Part shown: piece by piece, positions 1 through 10,809 of the stretch
Layout of the letters: the number at the start of each line of letters is the position of its first letter
Numbering within the stretch: position 1 is the first letter of the stretch
DNA from: Larix kaempferi
Taxonomy: Eukaryota > Streptophyta > Pinopsida > Pinales > Pinaceae
Reading direction: 5' to 3'
NCBI GenBank assembly: GCA_027924585.1
Contig: BSBM01000994.1
Span: forward strand, 13,684,501-13,748,500
DNA: 64,000 nt
The notes under the pieces: model-generated
Database searches by the model: none
The model's input: the letters and a program-made list of their open reading frames with translations, nothing else
Told to the model about the DNA's origin: nothing
Program-made: the position numbers and the translations under genes

Positions 1-38
1 GGAATAAATAGTTCTCGGCCTAGAAGCATTTTGACCTG

Positions 39-1560
39 ATGCCGAGAGCTAGTAATTTTTCCAAAACTAAGACTTCCTTATTAACCAGTAGAGATGAGAA
101 GGATAACACTTTAAATTTAGAAGTATCGACAGAAGCCGAAGCAACATATATGAAGCTCAGATGGGATACGATACCAGTACCTGACAAGATCCATTTTCAC
201 AAACAGATTGGTGATCTTATCGATGTTGATTTTGTGAAAGCGACATTGAGAGGTGATAACTTGGAATTTATTGTAGGGAAGTTAGAGAATCAGCTAAAGT
301 AGGAAACGCTTGAAAACCGAGCCCTTCATCAACATTTAAAAATAGTTACAAATTGACCTGGTAGGAGTTGACAAGGGATGAAAAGCCACGAAGCAGATAC
401 TAGCTGATAAAGAAAAGCTAATTTCAAACCTGTAGAAAAGGGCAAAAGTCTCTAACACCCAGCTGATCCAGGCCCCCAAGGAAACACAATTTGAAATACA
501 AAGGGAAGCTTTATCTGAAGAATTGGATGATTGTAAAGCAGAAATACTGAAGCTTGCTGGAGAGAAAGATAAATGGAAAAAGGAGAAGATAAGCCCAGAA
601 AAGAAACTTGAAGATATAAGAAGTAACTTGTCCAGTCTGGACATGTGGCCTACAAATGTGAGTCAAGGTGGTGATGAAGATAGTACCAATAATCTGGCAC
701 ATGCTATGTCACATGTCAGCCTGAGAGACAGTGAGATCAAGGAGCTAAGGGAAAGAGTGCGGAAACTAGAAGAAGAGAATAAGAAGTAGGAGGAGGAGAC
801 AAATGCCCTATGGGAGAAGCAGGAGGAGGAGACAAATGCCCTATGGGAGAAGCAGAGGGAATCGATTGAGTAGAATATAAAACTCACTCGCCAAGTTGCA
901 GGGCAGGCTGCTATGCAGGGGTGTAGACATTTGGTGTGGGATAGGGTATTTAAAGAGGCTGAAGGTTTTTGGCCATACTTGGAGTTCATAACAGTCAAGG
1001 AGAAGACAATCAGTGATGCTTTGTCAGGATGTGTAGCCACGAGAGAAACTTTAGGCCGAAAACCCAAAGAAACAACGTTAAGTGTTGTTTCTTTTTTAAA
1101 TGATTAGTCAGAAGAAGAAAGGATTAGATTAAACATTGGGAACCAGATCGTGAGAATTGCTATGGCTCAGAGATTTTTGCGAAAGTATGCTCAGGTGGAA
1201 AGCGTGGAGGCCAAAGCAGAAGATATGAAAAAGCAGGTAGTAGACTTCAGAAGATCATTTGGTAAGCTAAATGAAATGGGACTACCGTCCTTTTGGGATG
1301 ACAATCTAGAGATAATTTCTAAAAGCGCTTACAAAAAGAAGATCTGGGCTATAAGAATGGATCACACGAAGTTCAAACATACGGAACAACTGATCATAGG
1401 CAAAACATTAATGGAAAAGATCGAAGATGACTTTGAAGTCTTGAACAGATTGATTGCCATTGGTGAAATGCTTCCGCCAGCCTCCTATTCTGACCATATT
1501 GAAATCCGAGTGATGGTGAAAGAGATGACAGATTACGACCTCCCTTCAGCTGAGCACTAG
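39..1560 (+). pseudogene. Decayed coiled-coil ORF, possibly retroelement-derived
   Basis: A run of same-strand open segments (39-302, 523-789, 913-1107, 1150-1560) is separated by single stops, as if one long reading frame had decayed. The translated pieces are rich in Lys, Glu and Leu with heptad-like spacing (for example KELRERVRKLEEENKK near 740-789), so a coiled coil is likely. The last piece, 136 aa, has no domain I recognise. A 39-bp direct repeat encoding EEETNALWEKQ occurs around 788-855. A similar Lys/Glu-rich frame sits just before an LTR at 44.1-45.4 kb, so an accessory ORF of an LTR retrotransposon is one reading. A host coiled-coil pseudogene is another. Confidence 0.4.
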
Positions 1561-2665
1561 GCTGCTGTAAATGGATATGAAAATATGAGATATACTCTCC
1601 GCCAGCTACAGTAGCTGTCTAATTTTTATGAGTTGTTAAATATTGTTTGAAAGGTCTGAAGACACATAAGACATTTTCAATTTTTTATATAATTTGTAAT
1701 ATTTTTTGAGGCGGCTAAATGGATAGTCAGCTGGAACTTTTATCTTTACTATGTTTGTTTAATCTCATTCAGTGATAATACCAGCAAATGTAAGAAATAG
1801 TTAGGCCATCTCTGCCTGTTTTTGTTTCAAAGAAGTTATGTGAAACAAATTTTGATGAGGTGTCATTCTGTTGTAAAACATTTTTGGTTTAGATGAGTCG
1901 AGCAAAGTGCTCCCAGCATCTATATATGCGATGTAATAGAATGATGAAAGGGTTGAAAATCTTATTCGAAAGCTTTTGGTATTTTGAGGATTAGTCTGTA
2001 AGACATTTTTGAGCTGTTTTAATAAAGTTTGCAAAGCCGAAGCCTGCGTTTTGACAAGGATTCTTGTGTAATTGGTCTAGTAGTTTGTATTTTCTTTCTT
2101 CCCATGTGAAATTTTGTTTCTCTCTTTGTTATTCCATTCTGTGTTATTTTTTTCATGATTGGATCAGGGTAACGGTTAAGTGGAATTCATAGAAGTTATG
2201 CTCCGCTTAGCTTTTTCCGAGTATTTTACCAACATATTCTACTAAAGTTGATGTAGGATTCATCTTGGTATGCCTTACATTGATGGACTGTTTCTTTCCT
2301 CTTCTTTTCCACAAATTAAATCTCTTTAACTTCTAGCTACTTGCTACCTTGCGCTTGTCAATGTGTTTGTAGAACCTTTTGTGAATGATGTTTCAGAGTT
2401 TGTTAAATATGACTCCATTTCCCAAACAAAATTCATATGTTTTCAACCAAACAGTGCTTGAATCATTTTCGTTCCAAACAGAAATCTGATCTTCTGTATA
2501 ATTGTTGGAATTGAATATCTTGGCCGTGAATGTTGGTGTTTCTTTTTCATTATTGACAATCTTGAGTTTTCCAGTCTTTTCATGAGATTTTAGAGAGAGC
2601 CCTCTCTATCTGTGTTGGGTCAGTAGCACAGGCCAAAGATTAGTTAGTGGTTACCCATAATTACC
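1561..2665. other. Non-coding stretch, no recognisable feature
   Basis: AT-rich sequence between the coiled-coil remnant and the gypsy integrase tail. I see no open frame with family resemblance and no clear LTR boundary. A short minus-strand open frame (1801-2034) has no recognisable content. Confidence 0.4.
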
Positions 2666-2674
2666 CTCTTTCAG

Positions 2675-3075
2675 CCTTCGGGGTCAATTTCGGTGTTAAC
2701 AGAGAGATTTCTGAGAGGAACCTACAACAAGCTGAAGCTGAAGAAGATTGGACCATGTAAGATTATGAAGAAAATTTTGGACAACGCTTATGTGTTGGAG
2801 CTACCGAACAACTTGAGCATTTCACAAACGTTCAATGTCTCAAAATTGTACAAGTTCGAAGAAGGTTCAAGGAGCAGAAGCACGGAAGTGTCGAACATCG
2901 ACTGGACGACGCAGATTTCAGATCGACACAAGGACGAGATCGCAGAAGTAGTAGAAGAACAAGAAGTCGGGCGTACGTCCAGTTCACAAAGGAAGGAATA
3001 CTTGGTGTGATGGAAGGATGATGAGTTGCAGGAGGTGACTTGAATTTTTGAAGAAGAGTTCAGGAGACTGATGGA
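2675..3075 (+). pseudogene. Ty3/gypsy chromovirus integrase C-terminus with broken chromodomain
   Basis: The frame from about 2690 reads ERFLRGTYNKLKLKKIGPCK followed by a NAYVLELPNNL-type stretch and FNVSKLYKF. This is the C-terminal GPY/F module of plant Ty3/gypsy integrases. It continues as DEIAEVVEEQEVGR, EYLV-stop-WKDDELQEVT-stop-IFEEEFRRL, which matches a chromodomain of the chromovirus type with two in-frame stops. The catalytic integrase core, RNase H and RT are not found upstream, so only the 3' end of pol survives. In chromoviruses the chromodomain is thought to guide integration to chromatin. The stops make this copy inactive. Confidence 0.8.
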
Positions 3076-3737
3076 GCAGTCAAGTTCTTTTTCACCAAGG
3101 GAGTCTGATGCAGGAGCATTGGGGCCTAGGAAGATCACTTGAAGTTGATCTACATGAGGGAGCCGACCAGAGGGAGTGACGACGACCACTGGTGCAGGTG
3201 AGCAGGTTGGCTATTGAAGTCAACAAGTTGGGCAGAAGCTGTCGAAGTAGTCAATAGATTGGGCATGAGCCAAGCAAGGAGGAAGGGACAGACTGGTAAA
3301 GCCTAAGTGTAGAGTGAAGTTGACAACTGAGTCGAAGCTGATAGAGGACAATATGGCCGATGTGATGGTTTACTGTAACTTGTTAGAGGGAACCATAGAA
3401 GTCAAGGAGAGTACTTGGCAACAGTTTGGGGTAGATAAGGAAGTTAATGGAAATAATTGTAGGTGGATGAAGGATGTGATAGATGTCATCACAGGCAGAG
3501 ACTATGTAGTATGGTCGGGATGCTGACAGTTGCAGGTCTATAGGATCATCGAAGGATCGGATGACAGGAGGATGCATGTCTCAGGGATCGCAGTGGTCTC
3601 GGAACATCAACAGTAGAGTAGAAGCCCAGGGAGTTGAATCAGTTGAGGACGACTTGACATTTGTGGAGAGTCAAGCAGAGCAACAGAGAAGATCGAGCCA
3701 TAGCTCAAAGTTCTGTAGTTAACCAGGAGAGGGTGAG
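3076..3737 (+). other. 3' flank of the chromovirus, possibly LTR sequence
   Basis: GC-richer, purine-rich sequence directly downstream of the chromodomain remnant, where the polypurine tract and 3' LTR would be expected. I could not fix an LTR start, and no second copy is in the window. It is cut at 3737 by the CACTA-type end. The sequence after 30818 has an LTR-like look and could be its continuation. Confidence 0.35.
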
Positions 3738-4105
3738 CACTAGTATAAAATGAGAGATAAGTGACCAAACAAATGACCAAAATCTGCATATAAATGACCA
3801 CTTTTGCGTTGGTGACCACAGGTAGCAAATTAGCAGTCATATATCATGCGACCAAAAATGTTGTCATATTTAGCTTGGTCATTTCTAGCTTATCTTGTGG
3901 TCATATATTTGGTCACAATTAATGACCAAATTTATGACCACATTTTTTGTCACGTGATAAATGACCGCTAATTTGATACCTACGATCGCCAACTCAAAAG
4001 TGGTCATTTCTATGCATATTTTGGTCACTTATCCCTCATGTTGTATTGGTGGTCATTTGTATGCAAATTTTGGTCATTCTTTTAGTCATTTATCTCTTTT
4101 TAGTG
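3738..4105 (+). mobile_element. CACTA-type terminus with subterminal and foldback repeats
   Basis: The segment begins CACTAGTA at 3738 and is packed with AAATGACCA motifs in both orientations, the usual subterminal design of CACTA (EnSpm) elements. It is also a near-perfect foldback: 3745-3850 is largely the reverse complement of 3955-4045. A degenerate CACTA end in inverse orientation falls at 4051 (CACCA on the reverse strand) and another at 4105 (CACTA). So this could be a self-contained 314-368 bp miniature element, or the left terminus of a larger one whose right end is at 30818. No clear 3-bp target duplication flanks 3738-4105 (GAG on the left, GTT on the right). Confidence 0.7.
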
Positions 4106-4120
4106 GTTTCAAAATATAAA

Positions 4121-4192
4121 TAGGGCACAGAGGAATCGAACCACCAACCTCCTGCCCATAAGGCATGTGCTCTACCATTGAGCTAGCACCCT
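4121..4192 (-). tRNA. tRNA-like gene, anticodon UAU (Ile-like)
   Basis: Read on the minus strand, the 72 nt fold as a cloverleaf. The acceptor stem AGGGTGC pairs with GTGCCCT, followed by discriminator A. The D arm is GCTC-loop-GAGC. The anticodon stem is CATGC/GCAGG with one mismatch and loop CTTATGG, placing TAT at positions 34-36. The T arm is GGTGG-TTCGATT-CCTCT with one mismatch. The internal Pol III boxes are good (TAGCTCAATGG and GGTTCGATTCC). An A-U first pair and the stem mismatches are unusual for a functional plant nuclear tRNA, so a tRNA pseudogene, organelle-derived copy or SINE head is possible. It lies 15 bp beyond the CACTA-like end. Confidence 0.55.
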
Positions 4193-5892
4193 TAAATAAA
4201 ATTCTTTATGGATTGATATGAGAATAAAATTTCAAACAATTAACATCATCTTTTCAAATTTTGGAAAAGGGTCACATACGTAGGTAAGAAACAAATATTA
4301 CCCAATAGTCACCAAAAAGGGTCATGTTAATGATAACCTTCTTTTGCCAAAATCTCTCAAAAATCCAGAATGCAATTGTATTGTCAATTTTTTCTCCGAG
4401 TGGAACCAAATCACAGGGGCTTCACTCAATAAACCGCTATCATAGCACTCTCATTCGTGTCATATGAAACAATGCCCCTAATTTCACTAAATATTGGAAA
4501 ATACCTTCCAAAATCATTTTTTTAATCCCCTCCCAATATGCCTTCCCAATTTTAAAAAACCCCTATTTTCACTAGATATTGTCTGTATTAATTTTTTCAT
4601 TAACACTTTTTATACCCCTTTATATTTTTACCTAGTATATTGATATGATACCTTTCTTATGACCCCACATGCATTCTACATTGCACCTTGCTTCTTTCGA
4701 TGTATATTGTGGATGCACATTACTTCACCCACAATGCAATTACTCAACCACATATCATTATGATTTGCAACATATAATGGTCTAATGAGAGATAGGAGAT
4801 CACTTCTTGTATGTCACTAGAGCCAATGCACATAGTACAACATTTAGATTGCATGTTGCAGTTCCCCAGTCGCTGACTAACCCTGTTGTGGGCTAGGTAT
4901 CCAAGCCTCCAGGGCCTGTAACAAGCTCTAGTAGCCTAACTAAACCTCCCAAGGCATGTAATAGGCACGAGTGATTGGGTATTCAAGCCCCCAAGGCCTA
5001 TCGAGGGCCTATAACAGGCCCTGAAGGCTTAGAGCCTCCCAAGGCTATTGGTAACAACTAGCTGAGTGTTATTGGCAACAATTGGCTATCAATGACCACT
5101 GTCTCTCGACTATGATCGACTAGAAACCCACTTCACCATGAAACCCCTGGCCTCAAGCATGCATCAAGAAGCGATTTCCTTGCATACTGGTAAGCATGAG
5201 CCTTGCGTCAACCCGATTTTTCATCTGCCTGTGATCCTGCCATCTCCATTTGGCAGATATTTGTTAGCCCGCCCATATAAAAAAGACCCCAAAGTATTTT
5301 TGTATTGTTACATTAAATAAAAAAACGATTTTCCCCTTAATATATAAGCAATATAATTTTTAGGTTTTCATGATATTTAATACCGCAATATGAATGAACA
5401 TGATATTATATTTCCTTCTAGTGACGTCCTCGTGAACCAAATCAAAAATCACTATTGTCTTTTCCTGATCTTGGGCATCTACATTTGCTCCCATGAACGC
5501 TCCACACCTCCATGAATGCTCCTCAATCCAAGCATCCTCAAGTCAAGCACAACCTTCCATGTAAGCATCCAAGTGTCCCCATGCTACTTAGGGATGAACA
5601 CTCTCCTCCTAAATACACAACACTCCTCCCAAGCAACAAACCATCCATGTGCACCTCATAAAGAATGTCACCCTACCACATAGGTCTCCAACCTTTTAAA
5701 GAAGCACACCACATAACCATAAAGTCAATGTATAGAAATCAATGACTAAGTTACTTTCAATGTGTATGTCTACTAACAAAGGGAAGTCAATACATTGTAT
5801 TCCACATCACATTAAGCACAAATCTCAGGCTCTATCTATGGCTTTAGAAAGGGGGCATAAATACTAAATTTTTTATAAGCAAGCTAATGCAA
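4193..5892. other. Non-coding stretch with C/T-rich degenerate repeats
   Basis: No coding signal. Around 4870-5060 there is a loose repeat of phrases such as GGCCTGTAACAGG and CCTCCCAAGGC. The remainder is AT-rich or CA/TC-rich filler. An open frame at 5138-5320 has no recognisable content. Confidence 0.4.
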
Positions 5893-6421
5893 GATTGATT
5901 AAAAAATTCATTCAGCAAGATTTCTTTACACAATCTAGACAAGGTAGATACTTCCATAGTAATCAAGCATGCAACAAACTCACACTACAAAGAACTATTC
6001 ACAGACTTTCAAATTGACAGGGGACAAAAACAACAAAAAATATTAGGATACATTCCCAAGCTAGTGACCGATCGGGATAATGAAATGTTCATGAGGTGGG
6101 TAATAAAGGAAGAAATCTTGATGATAATCCAATCTATAGAATCTAATAAGACTCTCGGATTGATTAAAAAATTCATTTAGCAAGATTTCTTTACACAATC
6201 TAGACAAGGTAGATACTTTCGAAGAAATAATGCATGCAACAAAATCACACTATAGAGAACTATTCACAGACTTTCAAATTGACAGGGGACAAAAAAAAAA
6301 AGAACTTAAGATACATTCCCGATCTAGTGACCGATCGGGATAATGAAATACTCATGAGGTGGGTAACAAAGGAAGAAATGTTGATGATAATCCAATATAT
6401 GGAATCCAATAAGACTCTTGA
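5893..6421 (+). repeat. Tandem duplication, 265-bp unit, at the LINE 5' side
   Basis: Two head-to-tail copies, 5893-6157 and 6158-6421, share most of their bases. Both carry phrases such as CAAGATTTCTTTACACAATC, GTGACCGATCGGGATAATG and GACTTTCAAATTGACAGGGG. The second copy runs into the LINE reverse-transcriptase remnant, so the duplicated piece is probably LINE coding sequence upstream of the RT core. Confidence 0.8.
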
Positions 6422-9350
6422 GTGAGATGGTTTTGCTGCTCATTTTCACAAGCTAGCCTAGTATATAATAAAGGAAGACCTGATAAAGGTCATTGAAACA
6501 ACAAAGTCAAAAGGATTTATACAAAGAAGAATTCACTATACTTTTCTATAGCCTTAATTCCTAATGAGAGAAATGCTTCTAACTTCAGTTAATTCTGACC
6601 ATCTCCCTCTATAATGTTCCATACAAGATTTGCACAAAGTTGATGGCCTTTAGTCTCAGAAAGCTGATCCCACTTTTGATATCAAAAAATAGGGGGCTTT
6701 ATAACTGCTATGAAAATCTACAAAAAAAATATTATTTTGATATAGAAGACAAACATAAAGGTAAAATGTCATTATATGTTGTTAAAACTTTGACATAGCA
6801 AATTCCTTTGACAGAGTCAACCATGATTTTATTGTGAAAACCATAAATATGTTTGGATTCAACAAGGACTGGATAGACTAGCCATACATGTGTATTAGGA
6901 ACCCTTGGACTACCCCCTGGGTGAATGGTGGGCCAACTCATTTTTTCAAATCCACTACATGACTCCATCAAGGTTGTCCCTTTCCTCATTTATATTCTAA
7001 CAGAATCCTTGGGAAGAACTCGAGGAAGCTAGCAGAAGAAATCACATTCCAGGGGTGGAAATAATCAAGAGTGAAGACAATCACACCCAATTCATAAACG
7101 ATGCACTCCTACTGATGGGGTGCTCGATAACATTGGCAGAATATTCAAAGGTATCTTGGACTTATTTCTCAAGGCTCCAAGAAGTGATCAACACAACAGG
7201 ATATCCAAAGTTCATGGGTGGAGCACCACTGATTCTCACTTCGATACGAGATCCTCAATTTTCAACTAACAAAAAGGTGGAATTCAATCCAGTATCTCAG
7301 GATTCCCCTTTCATGGGAGAGGCTCTTATCAAGTCAAGAGGACCCTATATTGGAGAGAATAAAACAGAAAATGGTAGCATGGGGCTTCCAATGGTTGAAC
7401 CTGCATACTCGGGAAACTTGAATCAAGTCAGCCCTCACTTCCCTTCTTGTATAGTGGGGTTCACTACCAATAGTCCAAGCTAAAGTGTTTAAAAAGATTC
7501 AACAATTAATCAGAACTTTCATGTGGAAGGGAGGGAAGCAAAATAAACATAAGAAATTCTCTCTAGTTGCTTGGGAGAAGGTGAAAAACAACAAATTAGG
7601 TGGTGGAGTGGAAATCTAAGATTAGCTAGTAGTGAGTAGATTTTTTGGAGCCAAAGTGCTATGATTCAAGATTCAATGTGTTTCTTACCTAGAGAAATCT
7701 GGTGATCCCATGATATCTCCAAGCCGCCTCTGGGATCCCAAAAAATATGGTCCTTGATGAGTGGGACTCCTTGGAATATGGTTGTCCATGCTTGGAAGCT
7801 TATTTCAAGACCAGACTCATGGTGGAAGGAGATCATTCTAAAGAAATGTTGTAGTTGTACAGATAGAAGGAAGATTTGAGAACAATGAGCTAATACTCCT
7901 CACAAATCCCAAGCATGGAAAGCCACATGCCAAGGAGTCCCGCTTATCAAGGACCGTATTTTTTGAGATCCAACAGGAAACTTGGAGATGTGATGGGATG
8001 ACAACATCTCTCCACATGAAAAATGCATTGAATTTGGAAAGAGGAATCTCAAACACTAGTTATTCTCACAAAATCTTTGAAATCTCACAAGACATAGCAA
8101 CTTGGAATAATGATCCCCTAGTCAAGGTAGCAAAGTGCCCAGTAAATGAATCTTCCCAAACACCTTCGACATGAATTCCTTGAGATGATAATTGCTATAA
8201 ATTTAAAGGGTTATGCCTCAATATCAAGACCACATTCCAACTTAAGAGGTTGAGGCAAGTCAGGCTCTTCCACGGTAAAGGAGGGGCACAGAACATTGAG
8301 AATGAGTGGGGAAGAAAATACTCCATATCCGAAGGGAAAAATGATTTGAAATTGGTCTCCATCACTAAGCTCAACACTTTTTGTGGCTCTTTGCTCAATC
8401 AAGAAGAGGAATCGATGCAACATATGATCTTTGACTGTGGACTTTGGATTAACAAAAGAAGTTTGGTCTATACTTCTAGAGGAAACAAGATAGGAGACCA
8501 TTAATATTTCCAAGGAACGATTTCTCTTTGAATGGAATGGACTATATAAAGGTTCCCTTCATAAGAAACCGCTTCTTAGCAAGTATGGGAACTGATCCGA
8601 AGGTACTCTTTGGAAAATATGGTTAGTTAGAGAGAATTCGATATTTAATGACTCGACAGCCATAGTCCAAGGCATAAAAGAGAAAAGTGTGAATATTCTC
8701 AGAGAAAAAATACTAACAAACATCGATCCAAAGGTTCAAGACTAGATCTATCAACTGTGGAAGAAAAGTGAAAAGGAAAATGGAAGTTAAATGTCAACCT
8801 ATCTATTGGAAAACCCCCAATCAGGCTAAATTGGCATATGGACCTGGTGGACCTCAATTGATCATTCATTTCCAGAGACAGTTACACTCTCTTCTTCGAC
8901 AGGGTGGTGAAAGTCAATCCTGGGCCAACTGGTGTAGGGAAAACAATATTTGACCCGAGAGGAGAATTATGCCTTGATATTGCATGGGGTCTATGTGAAT
9001 CTACAAACAACTTCTCTAAAGCAGCAACAAGATGAAAAGGAATGCAACTTTTCTCATCCATCACAACATAAAGTATACAAATAGAGGGAGTTTCAGCATT
9101 AAACACTGAGGAAAAAAGAGGATCCTCCTCCATTTGTGAGTTACCTCTACAAAATATGGTTGACAAGAATTGGGTCCTCCTCCCCTCCTCCCAGGTCATC
9201 TTACATCATGTATACCATTCCCATAACTCAAAAGCTGATGCTAAGGAAAATGAAAGGATATTGCTACCTAGGGAAGAAATTCAAACAACCAGAAATCATC
9301 TAAGTGTGGAAAGGGTAAAGCCTCCATCCACTAGGATATGTAAATGAAAC
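6060..9350 (+). pseudogene. Decayed L1-type LINE: reverse transcriptase plus RNase H region
   Basis: Stop-riddled frames carry, in order, plant L1 RT landmarks. A segment near 6420 reads DGFAAHFHKLA, close to the usual PDGFxxxFYK; then come ALIPNERNASNF-like sequence near 6550, HQGCPFPHLY near 6975, and HTQFINDALLLMG at about 7080-7125, where FADD is expected. C-terminal motifs follow: FMWKGGKQNKHKKFSLVAWEK at 7515-7590. From about 8880 to 9350 an RNase H-like tail is visible, with EDPPPFVSYLYKIW-type and HHVYHSHNSKADA phrases. Such a tail occurs in many plant L1 elements. The catalytic motif and many codons are destroyed. No poly(A) tail or target duplication was located. Confidence 0.8.
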
Positions 9351-10809
9351 AATTAAAATCTAATAAGATGAGAAGCTCCATTAAGAAGTCTCGGTAGGGC
9401 CAAGGAAAGCCGCTATGACTCCAACATCAAAGGTTTTTCAAGAGAAAAGCTTTCCTACTAAAACTCAAGGCTTCTTTCTGACCAATCACCAGCCTGAACA
9501 AGATGAAACCTTTGGAGAAACAACCAAGTCGAAAGGTAAAGGAGTTGATGAATTCCATTGCTCAGTTGGCTTTGAACTCTTTGTTTTACACGTCAAAAAG
9601 TATGAGTGGAGTAGTGCAGAGGGATTATGCATGTTTAGTTTCCCTTCCCTATAAATAGTAAGCATCAAACCTTTGCAAATTGAAATCCCAGAATTATCAG
9701 AATCTGCATTTTGTTCTTTATGTTCATATCAAACCTTTATCACTGAAAGATCTTCTATACGATGGTACTAATTATGGGTAAACTGTAAAACTGGCAAGAG
9801 TTTCTAAGTAATGACAATATAAATCCTTTGGACCTCTATGCTCTGGTTAAGAAAAATTCAAATTCTATTTTGGTTTCTTGCAAAAGATATTTCCTTCAAA
9901 AGGTTTTTCATTTTGCATTGTCATAAATTTTATAGTGATTCTAAGAAATTTCTCTCACGAATGTTCCTCAACTATGACCAAAAGTCTCAAGACCTACCTA
10001 TTTTTTTTGATGTCTAAGTGACAACAATTTTCTCATGTAATTATTTTTTAAGTTGAAATTTTTACGAGGTCGTGCTCCAAGAGAGCTACTAGAGCCTACC
10101 AAACTGCAACTTTATACATCAAGGCATTCTAGGAAATACAGTTAGTATAGAAGAAATAAATCATTTTATATATATACTGTTATCACACAATACTTGCCGA
10201 TAGAGAAAATAAACAAAAAAACAAAATTAAGTCGTTGTAACTTGTACGATGCTGCCAGTCATATTTTAAATTTAAAGGTTTTCCTGCCTTTCTTACAAAG
10301 CTCTATCTATTTTTTGTAGAATAAGATATAAGGATGAGAGACATTGTAGATAAGACAAGATAAGAATATTTTATTAAATTCCAACAAATTCCCAACAGAC
10401 AGGTCAATGGGACTAGGAAGTACAATCATTGATGCCAATATGTAGGGGTACCCTAAGCTTACCTAAAAGCATGAAGTAAAATACAACATGATCAAACAAG
10501 AAAACATCAAATAATATTACATCAAAGAAGGGGAAACGACACAGTGCAAGAGATCAACTAGAAGTACATAAGACAAGATGAAGTGGAAAAGGGAAAGGAG
10601 GAAGAAGCATGTACCATGGAACCAAGCACTAAGAATGATCCAATACACTATCTAGGCACTGGGGAGTATCCATGGTTGAGAGGACCTCGTTGGATGATCT
10701 TGGCGGGAATTGAGGAAATGTAAGCACACCTCCTAGCGTTTGAGGCCATTGAAGTCCTAGGTTACAATGTGTGCATCATTGAACCTTTTGATGAGAGAAA
10801 TTCATAACC
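9351..10809. other. AT-rich stretch without recognisable genes
   Basis: Short open frames at 9415-9668 have no recognisable domain. The rest is AT-rich, with no terminal repeats or RNA genes that I can see. Confidence 0.4.
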
